A stretch of DNA of 64,000 nucleotides from Streptomyces griseiscabiei (GTDB lineage Bacteria; Actinomycetota; Actinomycetes; Streptomycetales; Streptomycetaceae): positions 2,976,001 through 3,040,000 of the forward strand of contig NZ_JAGJBZ010000002.1 of assembly GCF_020010925.1 (NCBI RefSeq), in the 5' to 3' direction. Position numbers and translations under genes: made by a program. Below the pieces are notes generated by a model that saw nothing but the letters and a program-made list of their open reading frames with translations, made no database searches and was not told the origin of the DNA. The stretch's first letter is position 1. Every line of letters begins with the position of its first letter. Shown in pieces: positions 8,391 to 17,829 of the stretch.

Positions 8391-9431
8391 TCAGGCGCGG
8401 GGCGGTGCGGTGCTGCCGCGGGGCACCAGACGAGGGGTGGACGCCATGACGACGGCGCGGTCGCGTCGCTTCTCGACACGCTCCAGCAGCAGCCGGGCGG
8501 CCGTCTCGCCCATCATGGCCCCGGCCTGGTCGACGCTGGTCAGGCTCACCGGCGCCAGGGCGGCCACGGAGGTGTTGTTGTAGCCGGCCAGCGAGAGGTC
8601 GTCGGGGATGCGCAGGCCGAGTTCGGCGGCGGCGCGGAAGACGCCGGTCGCGGCGACGTCGGCGCCCGCGAAGATCGCGGTGGGCGGGCGCGCGGAGCTG
8701 AGCAGTTCCATGGCCCCCTGGTAGCCGCCCTCGTCCGAGTACCCCGAGTGCACGATCCGGGCCAGGTCCGCCAGACCGTGCCGGGCCATCGCCGCGCGGT
8801 AGGCGGCCCGTACGTGGTGTTCCGGCCGCTGTTCCCAGCGTGTGCCGCGCACCGTCGGATGCGACAGATGGGCGATGTCGCGGTGTCCGAGGGCGGTGAG
8901 GTGGTCGAGGACGAGGTCGACGCCGGCTCCGTCCTGGTTGACCACGCAGTCGTAGGCCGGGGACGGGTCGTGATGGCCGATCACGACCGTCGGCACGTCG
9001 GCGGCGAGACGGACCACCTCGGGGCGGGGCACGGCCGGCGCGATCAGGAGCAGACCGTCCATGCGCCGGTCGACCATGGCGTGGATCAACCGGGTCTGGT
9101 CCTCCTTCTCGGCGGAGCCGCTGGAGCCGAGGAACAGCGCGTACTCGGTGCCCCGCAGAGCGGTGTTCATGCCGTCCAGCAGATCGGCGTAGAACGCGTT
9201 GCGGATGCTCGCGAGGAGCACGCCGAGCGTGTAGGTGCGGCCCCGCATGCCGCGGGCGGCGGCGTGCGGGCGGTAGTCCAGCTCGGCCATGGCCGTCCGG
9301 ACCCGCTCACGCATCGCCGGGCTCACCCCGTAGGCGTCGTTGAGGACCTTCGACACCGCCGAGGTCGACACGCCCGCGCGGCGCGCGACATCGCCGATCG
9401 TCACCCGCTTCGAACCGCCCGCCGCCGACAC
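8391..9431 (-). CDS. LacI-family transcriptional repressor
   Basis: A 346-residue regulator. Residues about 9-55 form the LacI helix-turn-helix (VTIGDVARRAGVSTSAVSKVLND) and hinge; the rest is a periplasmic-binding-protein-like effector domain with typical strings such as MVDRRMDGLLLI and PTAIFAGADVAA. The GTG start is chosen because GGAGGTG lies about six bases upstream; the longer open frame upstream lacks such a site. It is divergent from the rhamnosidase gene, and the 225-bp region between them carries two palindromes. By context it should repress the rhamnosidase until a rhamnose-containing inducer appears. Confidence 0.88.
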   Translation of the reverse strand: MSAAGGSKRVTIGDVARRAGVSTSAVSKVLNDAYGVSPAMRERVRTAMAELDYRPHAAARGMRGRTYTLGVLLASIRNAFYADLLDGMNTALRGTEYALFLGSSGSAEKEDQTRLIHAMVDRRMDGLLLIAPAVPRPEVVRLAADVPTVVIGHHDPSPAYDCVVNQDGAGVDLVLDHLTALGHRDIAHLSHPTVRGTRWEQRPEHHVRAAYRAAMARHGLADLARIVHSGYSDEGGYQGAMELLSSARPPTAIFAGADVAATGVFRAAAELGLRIPDDLSLAGYNNTSVAALAPVSLTSVDQAGAMMGETAARLLLERVEKRRDRAVVMASTPRLVPRGSTAPPRA

Positions 9432-9542
9432 CCGGCCCACCTCCGCCGCTCCGCACCGTCGCCGCTTCCGGCCTTTCGGGAACGTTACACGCAGACTCCT
9501 TGACGTTTTCGCCTTCCTCACCTCAATCTTTGGGCGTCCCTT

Positions 9543-9558
9543 TGTGGCACGTTCCACA
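9543..9558. promoter_or_regulatory. Imperfect palindrome, candidate LacI-type operator
   Basis: TGTGGCACGTTCCACA reads almost identically on both strands with a central CG, as LacI-family operators do. It lies between the regulator and the rhamnosidase. Its first twelve bases recur exactly at 8343-8354, just past the end of the regulator gene. An 8-bp inverted repeat with a 4-nt loop (9571-9590) follows it. Binding is inferred, not shown. Confidence 0.4.
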
Positions 9559-9623
9559 CAATCCAGTACCGGCATCAGCACCCTGATGCCCGACCCCGGG
9601 CCCCGCTGGAGCCGTGTCGCGGG

Positions 9624-9637
9624 TTGAAACGTTTCAA
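9624..9637. promoter_or_regulatory. Perfect 14-bp palindromic operator before the rhamnosidase
   Basis: TTGAAACGTTTCAA is a perfect palindrome centred on CG, the hallmark of LacI-family operators. It ends 19 bp before the rhamnosidase ATG and just upstream of its GGAGGA ribosome binding site, so a bound repressor would block transcription. The adjacent divergent LacI gene is the obvious candidate regulator. Confidence 0.7.
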
Positions 9638-9656
9638 TCAGTGGAGGAGAGCCCCC

Positions 9657-12600
9657 ATGCCCGGCATCACCCGTCGGTCCGCACTGCGTTCGGCCATAGC
9701 CGTCGCCCTCGCTCCCACGCTGGGCTCCGTGACGCTGCCCCGGCTCGCCGCCACCGCCTCGGCGGCCGTGGCCTGGACCGCCAAGTGGATCTGGGCGCCC
9801 TCCAGTTCGGCGAACCAGTGGGTGGCCTTCCGCAGATCGTTCACCCTCGCCTCCGCACCGTCGAGGGCGGTGACACGGATCGCGGCCGACTCCAAGTACT
9901 GGCTGTGGGTGAACGGCACGCTGGTGGTCTTCGAGGGCGGGCTCAAGCGCGGCCCCAACCGTACGGACACCTACTACGACGAGATCGACCTCTCCCCGTA
10001 CCTGAAGAGCGGCGACAACACCCTTGCCCTGCTGGTGTGGTACTTCGGCAAGCAGGGCTTCTCGCACAACAGCAGCGGCAAGGGCGGACTGCTCCTCCAG
10101 TCGGACATCGAGGCCGGTTCGACGACCACCCGGCTGGTCAGCGACACCGGCTGGAAGCACACCGTCCACCCCGGCTACTCGAACGACACCAGCGGCACGC
10201 AGGTCAACTTCCGGCTGCCCGAGTCCAATGTGCACTACGACGCCCGCGCCGCCGCCGTCATGACGGGCTGGCGGTCACCCGGGTTCGACGACAGCCGCTG
10301 GACGGCGCCGGCCGACTTCGGTGCCGCGGGCTCCGCGCCCTGGAACGGCCTTGTCGAACGGCCGATCCCGCAGTTCCGCCACTCCGGTCTGAGGTCCTAC
10401 ACCAACGCCGCGTCCCTGCCCGGCACCGGCCAGGGCTCCACCGCGATCTCGGCCACCCTGCCGTCCAACCTCCAGGTGACCCCGTTCCTGAAGGTGGACG
10501 CCCCCGCCGGCGCGGTGATCGGCGTCCGGACCGACCACTACGACGACGGCGCGGGTCTGACCGGTATCGAGCCCGGCACGCAGTACAACATGCGTGCCAC
10601 GTATGTCTGCTCCGGCGGCGTGCAGGAGTTCGAGTCACTGGCGTGGATGAGCGGTACGGCGGTGCGGTACACGATCCCCGCGGGGGTGACCATCCTGGAG
10701 CTGAAGTACCGCGAGAGCGGGTACGACACGGACTTCGCCGGATCCTTCAGCAGCAGTGACGCGTTCCTGGACACCCTGTGGACCAAGGCGGCCCGCACCA
10801 TGTACGTCAACATGCGGGACAACTACATGGACTGCCCCACCCGTGAGCGCGCCCAGTGGTGGGGCGACGTGGTCAACCAGCTCAAGGAGGGCTTCTACAC
10901 CTTCGACACCCGGTCCCACGCCCTCGGCGCGAAGGCCATCGCCCAGCTCGCCGCCTGGCAGAAGTCCGGCGGCGCTCTGTACTCGCCGGTCCCCACGACG
11001 ATCTGGACCGCCGAACTGCCGGTGCAGATGCTGGCCTCGGTGTGGTCGTTCTGGACGTACTACCTCTACACCGGCAACGCGGACGCCGTCACCGTCGCCT
11101 ACCCGGCGGTGAAGAAGTACCTGAACCTGTGGACCCTGGACGGCGACGGCCTGGTGAACCACCGCGCCGGGGACTGGGACTGGGAGGACTGGGGCTCGAA
11201 CATCGACGCCCGGGTCCTGGACAACTGCTGGTACTACCTGGCGCTGGACACCGCCGCCAAGCTCGCCGGCCTCAGCGGCAACGCCGGGGACGTGGCGGGC
11301 TGGACGTCCCGCCGGGACAGCATCCGGGCCAACTTCGACCGCGTCCTGTGGAACCCCTCCCGCGGCGAGTACCGCTCACCCGGCTACACCCACGACACCG
11401 ACGACCGCGCCAACGGCCTGGCCGTCGTCGCCGGTCTCGCCCCCGCCTCGCGGTACAGGGCTGTCACCGAGGTACTGCGCACGCACCTCAACGCCAGCCC
11501 CTACATGGAGTTCTACGTCCTGGAGGCGCTCTACCTCATGGGCGCGGCCACGGTCGCCGAGGAACGGATGCGCAACCGCTTCGCCGCCCAGGTGGCCGAC
11601 CCCGACTGCCACACCCTGTGGGAGCTGTGGGACAAGGCCGCGGGCACCGACAACCACGCCTGGAACGGCGGCCCGCTGTACGCCCTGTCCGCCTATGCCG
11701 CCGGTGTCCGCCCCACCGAGCCGGGCTGGGAGACGTACGAGGTGATCCCGCGGACCGGCACGCTCACGAAGATCAGCACAGTGACGTCCACGGTGGAGGG
11801 GGACATCCGCTTCGGCATCACCCGAGACGGAACGCGGGTGACGGTGACCCTCACCTCCCCGGGCGGAACGACCGCGCGGGTCGGTGTGCCCACCTACGGC
11901 GGCGCGTCCCCGGTCATCGAGGCGGGTGGCACCACCGTCTTCACCGCGGGCTCCGCCACCGGGAACGTCGGCGGACTGCGCTATGACGGCAAGGACTCCG
12001 CGTATGTCTACTTCCTTCTCCAGCCGGGCACCTGGACGCTCACGGCGACGGGCGTGGGCCGTCTCGACGATCTCGCCCTCGGGCGGCCGGTCACCAGCAA
12101 CAACAGCCTGGAGAACGGCGAGTGGGGCAGGAACCGGCTCACCGACGGCAGGCTCACCGGCGTGTCCGGCGCGCGAGGCTACACCAGCGGCGAGTTCACC
12201 TCCGCAGAGGTGAGCGCGAACCCGGTCTGGGTCGAGATCGACCTCGGCGCGGACACCGACCTCGACGCCGTACGCCTCTTTCCGCGCACCGACACCCCGG
12301 CCGCCGGCGGCGGCACCGCGGGCTTCCCGGTCGACTTCACCGTCCAGACCCGTCCCGACGGATCGAGCGCGTACACCACCGTCCGCACGGTCACCGGGCA
12401 GAGCGACCCCGACGGCCGGGTCCAGACGTACGGCTTCCGGACGGTCACCGCCCGCCACGTCCGCCTCCAGGCCACGCGGCTCGGCGCCCCCGCCGCGGAC
12501 GAGACCACCAAGTACCGCCTCCAGCTGGCCGAGCTGACCGTCCCCACCGCCGCGACCACCGTCACCGCCGACTGCGCGCTGGAGAACGGCGACTGGGGCA

Positions 12601-13022
12601 GGACGCGGGTCCTGGACGGTGCCCCCACCAGCGTGGCCGGGGCCAAGGGCTTCACCAGCATCGACTTCCCCGCCGCGGATGTCGGCGCGAACCCGGTCTG
12701 GGTGGAGGTCGACCTCGGCGCCGACCGGCCCATCGGCACGGTCACCCTCCACCCCCGTACGGATGCGGGCGCCGCGAGCGGCGGTACGGCCGGTTTCCCG
12801 GTCGACTTCACCTTCCAGACCCGCGCCGACGGCGCCACCACGTACACCACCGCCCGCACCGTCACCGGTGAACCCAACCCGAACGGGGCCGCCCAGAGCT
12901 ACACCCTCGGCTCCGCGAACGGCCGTCATCTGCGGCTGCGGGTCACCAGGCTCGGCCGGCCCGCCTCGGACGAGACCACCAAGTACCGTCTCCAGCTCGC
13001 CGAGATCCGTATCGGACGGTGA
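9657..13022 (+). CDS. Secreted GH78-type alpha-L-rhamnosidase with two tandem C-terminal domains
   Basis: A 1121-residue exported enzyme. The N-terminus has a twin-arginine signal (TRRSALR, hydrophobic stretch, then ASAA). Beta-sandwich modules come first (about 40-370), then the (alpha/alpha)6 catalytic domain with MDCPTRERAQWWGD near residue 392, matching the GH78 region carrying the general acid, and DNHAWNGGPL near 670. Residues about 803-960 and 962-1121 are two homologous jelly-roll domains, each starting with an LENG(E/D)WG motif and ending TTKYRLQLAE, probably carbohydrate binding. The ATG is preceded by GGAGGA. It should release rhamnose from plant polysaccharides or glycosides outside the cell. 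Substrate is not predictable. Confidence 0.85.
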   Translation: MPGITRRSALRSAIAVALAPTLGSVTLPRLAATASAAVAWTAKWIWAPSSSANQWVAFRRSFTLASAPSRAVTRIAADSKYWLWVNGTLVVFEGGLKRGPNRTDTYYDEIDLSPYLKSGDNTLALLVWYFGKQGFSHNSSGKGGLLLQSDIEAGSTTTRLVSDTGWKHTVHPGYSNDTSGTQVNFRLPESNVHYDARAAAVMTGWRSPGFDDSRWTAPADFGAAGSAPWNGLVERPIPQFRHSGLRSYTNAASLPGTGQGSTAISATLPSNLQVTPFLKVDAPAGAVIGVRTDHYDDGAGLTGIEPGTQYNMRATYVCSGGVQEFESLAWMSGTAVRYTIPAGVTILELKYRESGYDTDFAGSFSSSDAFLDTLWTKAARTMYVNMRDNYMDCPTRERAQWWGDVVNQLKEGFYTFDTRSHALGAKAIAQLAAWQKSGGALYSPVPTTIWTAELPVQMLASVWSFWTYYLYTGNADAVTVAYPAVKKYLNLWTLDGDGLVNHRAGDWDWEDWGSNIDARVLDNCWYYLALDTAAKLAGLSGNAGDVAGWTSRRDSIRANFDRVLWNPSRGEYRSPGYTHDTDDRANGLAVVAGLAPASRYRAVTEVLRTHLNASPYMEFYVLEALYLMGAATVAEERMRNRFAAQVADPDCHTLWELWDKAAGTDNHAWNGGPLYALSAYAAGVRPTEPGWETYEVIPRTGTLTKISTVTSTVEGDIRFGITRDGTRVTVTLTSPGGTTARVGVPTYGGASPVIEAGGTTVFTAGSATGNVGGLRYDGKDSAYVYFLLQPGTWTLTATGVGRLDDLALGRPVTSNNSLENGEWGRNRLTDGRLTGVSGARGYTSGEFTSAEVSANPVWVEIDLGADTDLDAVRLFPRTDTPAAGGGTAGFPVDFTVQTRPDGSSAYTTVRTVTGQSDPDGRVQTYGFRTVTARHVRLQATRLGAPAADETTKYRLQLAELTVPTAATTVTADCALENGDWGRTRVLDGAPTSVAGAKGFTSIDFPAADVGANPVWVEVDLGADRPIGTVTLHPRTDAGAASGGTAGFPVDFTFQTRADGATTYTTARTVTGEPNPNGAAQSYTLGSANGRHLRLRVTRLGRPASDETTKYRLQLAEIRIGR

Positions 13023-13046
13023 TGAGGCCGAGGTGAGCGCCGCCGG

Positions 13047-15002
13047 TCAGCCCACGTGGACGCGGGGGCGGCGGGACCGGTCGCGTTCCGCCTCGCGCAG
13101 GACCTCGCGGGTGACGGGGGCGACCTCGCCCTGGCCGAAGAGGAAGAAGCGGAGGAAGTTGGCGAAGGGGCCGCCCTCGGTCCACTCGAAGTAGATGTGG
13201 GGCAGGGCGCCGGTGGAGTCGCGGACATGGAGGAGCAGGGCGGCCAGGGCGTTGGGGATCGAGGAGGACTCCAGTGTCAGGACGCGGTAGCGGCCGTGCA
13301 TCACCTCGCCCCGGACGGTCAGGCCCGCCTCGAACTCCGAGGGGTCCGTCACCGTCACCTCCACGAAGACGAAGTCCTCGGCGACGGGGACGTCGTTGTC
13401 GTGACGGATCTGCTCGATCTTCTCGCGGTACTCGGCCAGGTCGCGGCTGTCGGGTTCGTTGGCGATGAAACGGATCCTGCGGTGGGCGATGTCGCGGACG
13501 AATCGTTCCGCCATGGCGTCGAGCGTCACGCTCGTCACCCGCAGTTCGAAGGCGCGGGCGAGGCGGGAGAGGAGGGAGACGAGGATGATGCCGGCGATGA
13601 AGCAGGCGCCGATCTTCACACCGTCGGGGCGTTCGACGACGTTCAGGGCGGTGGTGTAGAGGAAGACCGCCGAGATGACGCCGAAGGCGATGGTCCAGTT
13701 GCGCTGGCCTGCCTTGCGGGCGGCGATGGTGACCGCGATCGCCGCCGAGGAGATGAGGACCAGCACGCCGGTGGCGTACGCGCCGCCCTGGGCGTCCACG
13801 TCCGCGTCGAAGATCCAGGTGACGAGGAAGCCGACCAGGGTGAAGACGACGACCATGGGGCGGACCGCGCGGGCCCAGTGCGGGGCCATGCCGTAGCGCG
13901 GGAGGTAGCGGGGCATGAGGTTGAGCAGGCCGGCCATCGCGGAGGCGCCCGCGAACCACAGGATGGCGATGGTGGAGACGTCGTAGACCGTGCCGAAGGC
14001 GCTGCCCAGGTAGTCGTGGGCGAGGTAGGCGAGAGCCCGGCCGTTGGCGTCGCCGCCCGGTTCGAACTCCTTCTCCGGGATGAGGAGGGTGGTGATGAAG
14101 CTGGTGCAGATCAGGAAGACGCTCATGATCACGGCGGCGGCGGTGAGCAGCTTCTTGGTGTCGCGGATACGGCCCTTGGGGTTCTCCTCCGTGTCGCCGG
14201 GGTCTCCCTTCACATGCGGCATGACGGCCACGCCCGTCTCGAACCCGGAGAGGCCGAGGGCAAGCTTGGGGAAGACGATCAGGGCCACGCCGATCATGAC
14301 GAAGACGTTGCCGTGCTCGGCGGTGAGCGCGGTCGACCAGTCGGTGACGACATGGCCCTCGGTGACGACGTGCCACAGGCCGACCGCCACGACCACCACG
14401 TTCAGCCCCAGGTAGACGGCGACCAGGGCCACCGCCACACCGATGGCCTCCAGGAAGCCCTTGAGGAAGACCGCGCCCAGCAGGGCGATGAGGATGAGCG
14501 TGATCAGCAGCTGCTTGTCGTGCAGGGTGTCGGTCAGATGGGGGTTCTCGATGAGGTGGGTGGAGGCGTCCGCGGCCGAGAGGGTGATGGTGATCAGGAA
14601 GTCGGTCGCCGCGAAGCCCAGCAGGGTGAGGACGAAGAGCTTGCCCTTCCAGAACGTCAGCAGGCGTTCCAGCATCGCGATCGAGCCCTCGCCCCGGGGG
14701 CTCTCCTCGGCCACCCGCCGGTAGACGGGGAGCGCTCCCGCGAGGGTGACGACCACGAGGACGACGGTCGCGACGGGGGAGAGCAGACCGGCCGCGAGGG
14801 CGGCGATGCCGGGCTGGTAGCCGAGGGTGGAGAAGTAGTCCACGCCGGTCAGGCACATCACCCGCCACCAGCGCTGACCCTGGTGCGCGGGCTCCGGCCG
14901 GGCGTGCGGTCCGGTGTGTCCGCCGCCCTTTCCCATGTCGGACAAACCCTCCAGCATCCACGCCCGCAGGCGGGTGCCGCGCTTGTCCTCCGTGGTGGCC
15001 AT
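13047..15002 (-). CDS. APC-superfamily permease with cytoplasmic C-terminal domain
   Basis: A 651-residue transporter. About twelve hydrophobic helices fill residues 45-470, beginning [14 protein letters not shown], as in amino-acid/polyamine/organocation permeases. A soluble domain of roughly 170 residues follows, a layout seen in some potassium importers of the KimA type as well as in amino-acid permeases, so the substrate is uncertain. The ATG has GGAG six bases upstream. The gene converges on the rhamnosidase with a 24-bp gap and has no obvious functional partner. Confidence 0.75.
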   Translation of the reverse strand: MATTEDKRGTRLRAWMLEGLSDMGKGGGHTGPHARPEPAHQGQRWWRVMCLTGVDYFSTLGYQPGIAALAAGLLSPVATVVLVVVTLAGALPVYRRVAEESPRGEGSIAMLERLLTFWKGKLFVLTLLGFAATDFLITITLSAADASTHLIENPHLTDTLHDKQLLITLILIALLGAVFLKGFLEAIGVAVALVAVYLGLNVVVVAVGLWHVVTEGHVVTDWSTALTAEHGNVFVMIGVALIVFPKLALGLSGFETGVAVMPHVKGDPGDTEENPKGRIRDTKKLLTAAAVIMSVFLICTSFITTLLIPEKEFEPGGDANGRALAYLAHDYLGSAFGTVYDVSTIAILWFAGASAMAGLLNLMPRYLPRYGMAPHWARAVRPMVVVFTLVGFLVTWIFDADVDAQGGAYATGVLVLISSAAIAVTIAARKAGQRNWTIAFGVISAVFLYTTALNVVERPDGVKIGACFIAGIILVSLLSRLARAFELRVTSVTLDAMAERFVRDIAHRRIRFIANEPDSRDLAEYREKIEQIRHDNDVPVAEDFVFVEVTVTDPSEFEAGLTVRGEVMHGRYRVLTLESSSIPNALAALLLHVRDSTGALPHIYFEWTEGGPFANFLRFFLFGQGEVAPVTREVLREAERDRSRRPRVHVG

Positions 15003-15216
15003 GAACGCTCCAGACGTGCGGTGCTACGAACAGTTCCGGCCATCGGGGGACCGCCGCATCAGCGTAAGCAAGGGGTGATGCCCAGGCCATGGGAAGCGGG
15101 GCCGGGAGGCGTCAAGACCGCGTTAAGGTCTGCCGCCGGACGCACACGGGGCACTGTCGGAGAGGCTCCCGGAAGACGCCGTGAACCGTCGAGGGGGGCT
15201 CGTCCGATGAGGGGGT

Positions 15217-15768
15217 GTGAGCGAGATGAAGCGGGGGAGTCCGGGCGACGCCGAGCTGATGCGGGCGGTCGCGGACGGGGACCGTCGGGCCTTCGAGGAG
15301 CTGTACCGGCGGTACGCGCCGTGGCTGGTGCTGCGGCTGCGCGGACGGTGCGCCGACCCGGTGCTGGTCGACGACGTCGTACAGGACACCTTTCTCGACG
15401 TGTGGCGGGGCGCCGCCCGCTACCGGCGCGAAGGCGATGTGGCGGGCTGGCTGTGGCGGATCGGATCGCGGCGTCTGGTGGACGCGCTCCGGGGCGACGG
15501 GGCCCGGGGGCGGCTGCGGCAGGCGCTCGCCCGGCTGCGGCACCGCGACGAGGAGTCGGCCGAGGAGCAGGTGCTCGCCCGGGTGCGGCACGGCGACCTC
15601 GCCGGGTCGCTCGCCGGACTCTCGCCGGAGCTGCGGGCGGTGCTGCAGGCCACGGTCATCGACGGCCTGACGACACGTGAGGCGGCGGTCCTGCTCGGCA
15701 TCCCACCGGGCACGGTCAAGACCCGGGCCATGCGCGCCCGGAAGCACCTGCGGGAGGGCCTGACATGA
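15217..15768 (+). CDS. ECF-type RNA polymerase sigma factor
   Basis: A 183-residue group-4 sigma factor. Region 2 covers about residues 20-90 with DDVVQDTFLDVWR, which binds the -10 element and core polymerase. Region 4 covers about 130-180 with the helix-turn-helix LTTREAAVLLGIPPGTVKTRAMRARKHL, which reads the -35. The GTG start is preceded by a G-rich site. Its stop overlaps the ATG of a zinc-finger anti-sigma gene (ATGA), so the two are coupled, and an ABC transporter follows, suggesting the sigma factor controls its own operon in response to an envelope signal. Confidence 0.9.
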   Translation: MSEMKRGSPGDAELMRAVADGDRRAFEELYRRYAPWLVLRLRGRCADPVLVDDVVQDTFLDVWRGAARYRREGDVAGWLWRIGSRRLVDALRGDGARGRLRQALARLRHRDEESAEEQVLARVRHGDLAGSLAGLSPELRAVLQATVIDGLTTREAAVLLGIPPGTVKTRAMRARKHLREGLT

Positions 15769-16619
15769 GCTGGCACGCCGACGACGGGGATCTGCGGGAG
15801 TACGCCCACGGAACGCTGGCGGCCCCCCGGCTGTGGTCCGTCGAGACACATCTCGCCGCCTGCGGCGACTGCCGACAGGCGCTCTCGGCCCATGTCCCCC
15901 GCGCCGAGACCGACGCGGGCTGGGCGCGGCTGGACGCCGAACTGGACGCCCCGAGGCCCGGCTTCGCGGAGTCGCTGCTGCTCCGGCTCGGGGTCGCCGA
16001 CCACACCGCGCGCCTGCTCGCGGCGACTCCGGTGCTGCGCCGCTCCTGGCTCGGCGCGGTGGCGCTCACCCTGCTGCTCGCGGTCGGTGTGGGGCTGGTC
16101 GCGTCGCCGCTGATGCTGCTGGCCACCGCGCCGCTGCTGCCGCTGGCGGGGGTGGCGGTGTCGTTCGGGCCGGGGCTCGACCCGACGCACGAGATGGCCG
16201 TGGTCGCGCCGATGCACACCTTCCGGCTGCTGATGGTCCGGACGGTCGCCGTGCTCTCGACCACGACGGTGCTGAGCGGGCTGGCGAGCCTCGCACTGCC
16301 GTCGTTCGGGCCGGCCGCCCTCGGCTGGCTCCTGCCGGCGCTCGCGCTGACCGCGACGGGCCTCGCGCTGACCGCCCGGCTGGGCCCGGTCCTCGCGCCC
16401 GCGCTGGTCGGCGCCGGCTGGACCGCGCTGGTGGTGCTCAGCCGGCTGGCGGCCTCGGGCACACCGCTGCCCTTCACCGCCGAGGGGCAGGGCGCGGCGG
16501 CGGCGGTCGCCACGGTGGCGACACTTCTGCTGATCGCGGCCCGGGACCGCTTCGACAGCGGCCGACCGCTCGGCCCCTCCCTCCGACCCCTTCGCTTCGC
16601 AGCCAGGAGGCTGTCATGA
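15765..16619 (+). CDS. Zinc-finger anti-sigma membrane protein
   Basis: A 284-residue protein. The N-terminal cytoplasmic part holds HLAACGDC (residues about 28-35), the HxxxCxxC zinc site of zf-HC2 anti-sigma domains. Six or so membrane segments follow (about 90-265). It should hold the ECF sigma inactive at the membrane until a signal arrives. Its last residues (RPLGPSLRPLRFAARRLS) lie inside the left copy of a 221-bp tandem duplication, and the same C-terminus is repeated at the end of the small ORF that follows. Confidence 0.85.
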   Translation: MSWHADDGDLREYAHGTLAAPRLWSVETHLAACGDCRQALSAHVPRAETDAGWARLDAELDAPRPGFAESLLLRLGVADHTARLLAATPVLRRSWLGAVALTLLLAVGVGLVASPLMLLATAPLLPLAGVAVSFGPGLDPTHEMAVVAPMHTFRLLMVRTVAVLSTTTVLSGLASLALPSFGPAALGWLLPALALTATGLALTARLGPVLAPALVGAGWTALVVLSRLAASGTPLPFTAEGQGAAAAVATVATLLLIAARDRFDSGRPLGPSLRPLRFAARRLS

Positions 16620-17034
16620 CCCACCCCTCGGCCTCGAACCCTCCGGCGGGCCCCACCCCTTCCACGGCCTCGTCGGAGCGGACGGCCTCGACGGGCCGGA
16701 CGACGCCGACCCGCCCCTCGGTCTCCGCCGCCGGGCTCACCCTGAGCTTTCGCGGCACCAGGGCCGTCGACGACGTGAGCGGCCGACCGCTCGGCCCCTC
16801 CCTCCGACCCCTTCGCTTCGCAGCCAGGAGGCTGTCATGACCCACCCCTCGGCCTCGACCCCCGCGGCGGGCCCCACCCCTCCCACGGCCTCGTCGGACC
16901 GGACGACCCCGATGGACCGGACCGCCTCGACGGACCGGACGACCCCGACGGACCGGACGACGCCGACCCGCCCCTCGGTCTCCGCCGCCGGGCTCACCCT
17001 GAGCTATCGCGGCACCAGGGCCGTCGACGACGTG
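16557..17034 (+). repeat. 221-bp tandem duplication spanning a gene junction
   Basis: Copy 1 is 16557-16777 and copy 2 begins at 16778. Each copy holds the last codons of the anti-sigma gene, the AGGAGG ribosome binding site, the ATGA junction, and the first roughly 50 codons of the ABC ATPase gene. Copy 2 is about 36 bp longer because it has extra Thr-Asp-Arg-Thr repeat codons, and scattered single-base differences show the copies have diverged. The period is not a multiple of three, so reading from copy 1 into copy 2 changes frame. Confidence 0.95.
16616..16840 (+). pseudogene. 74-codon ORF made by the duplication (truncated ABC ATPase fused to an anti-sigma tail)
   Basis: Translation from the first copy of the ATPase start gives 54 residues of the ATPase N-terminus (up to TRAVDDV), then shifts into the anti-sigma frame and ends with the anti-sigma tail LRPLRFAARRLS. 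Both junctions keep an ATGA overlap and the AGGAGG site, so ribosomes could still pass from the anti-sigma gene through this ORF to the full ATPase gene. It lacks the Walker motifs and cannot be an ATPase. It is most likely a remnant that survives because it does not break translational coupling. Confidence 0.8.
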
Positions 17035-17829
17035 ACGTTCCGGCTCACCGAAGGTGTCACCGGTCTGCTCGGGCCGAACGGCGCGGGCAAGACGACCCTG
17101 CTGCGGATCCTGGCGACGGCGACCCCGCCGGACAACGGCGCCTTCACCGTCCTCGGGCACGACCCGAGGACGGTCCGCGGACGGCAGGACGTACGACGGA
17201 CCCTGGGCTATCTGCCGCAGAACCCGGGGTTCCACCCGGACTTCACGGCCTTCGAGTTCATCGACTACGTGGCGATCCTCAAGGAGCTGACGGACCGTCG
17301 GGCCCGGCACGCCGAGGCCCGCCGGGTCCTGGACGCGGTCGGCCTCGCGGATGTGCGCGGCAGACGGATACGGCGGCTCTCCGGCGGTATGCGCCAGCGC
17401 GTCGCGCTCGCCGCGGCCCTGGTCGGCGACCCGGGCTTCCTGGTCCTGGATGAGCCCACGGTCGGCCTCGACCCCGAACAGCGTATGCGGTTCCGGGAGT
17501 TGATCGCGGACGCCGGCGAGGGCCGGACCGTGCTGCTGTCCACCCACCAGACCGAGGACGTGGCGATGCTGTGCCATCGGGTGGTGGTGATGGACAGGGG
17601 CCAGGTGCGGTTCGACGGGACGGCCGCCGAGCTGACGGCGGTGGCGGCCGGCCGGGTGTGGCACAGCGCGGAGCGGCAGCCGGGTGCCCGCGCCGGATGG
17701 CGCACCGGGACGGGCGAGTACCGCAACATCGGGGACCCGCCCCCGGGCGCCCGCCCGGCCGAACCGACGCTGGAGGACGGCTACCTGCTGGCCCTCGGCG
17801 CCGACCGGGCCGGGGAGGTCGCGGCATGA
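16837..17829 (+). CDS. ABC transporter ATP-binding protein
   Basis: A 330-residue ATPase. Residues 1-47 are an unusual Thr, Asp, Arg and Pro-rich leader containing repeats of TDRTTP, which lies in the duplicated DNA. The nucleotide-binding domain then has Walker A GPNGAGKTT (79-87), LSGGMRQR signature, Walker B FLVLDEP and an H-loop in STHQ. It overlaps the small duplicated ORF before it and the permease after it, both by ATGA. With the next two membrane proteins it forms an ABC transporter under the upstream ECF sigma. Substrate unknown; the fold resembles drug or lipid exporters. Confidence 0.9.
   Translation: MTHPSASTPAAGPTPPTASSDRTTPMDRTASTDRTTPTDRTTPTRPSVSAAGLTLSYRGTRAVDDVTFRLTEGVTGLLGPNGAGKTTLLRILATATPPDNGAFTVLGHDPRTVRGRQDVRRTLGYLPQNPGFHPDFTAFEFIDYVAILKELTDRRARHAEARRVLDAVGLADVRGRRIRRLSGGMRQRVALAAALVGDPGFLVLDEPTVGLDPEQRMRFRELIADAGEGRTVLLSTHQTEDVAMLCHRVVVMDRGQVRFDGTAAELTAVAAGRVWHSAERQPGARAGWRTGTGEYRNIGDPPPGARPAEPTLEDGYLLALGADRAGEVAA

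Noticed and set aside
8129..8449. Possible 106-codon gene between the membrane protein and the LacI gene
   Set aside because: It overlaps both flanking genes, contains a short CGGGCGGACGATC tandem repeat, is Arg and Gly-rich and has no ribosome binding site.
11376..12929. Long antisense ORF (over 500 codons) opposite the rhamnosidase
   Set aside because: In DNA of this GC content antisense frames stay open by chance. The predicted product is Gly, Arg and Val-rich without motifs, while the sense strand has clear GH78 features.
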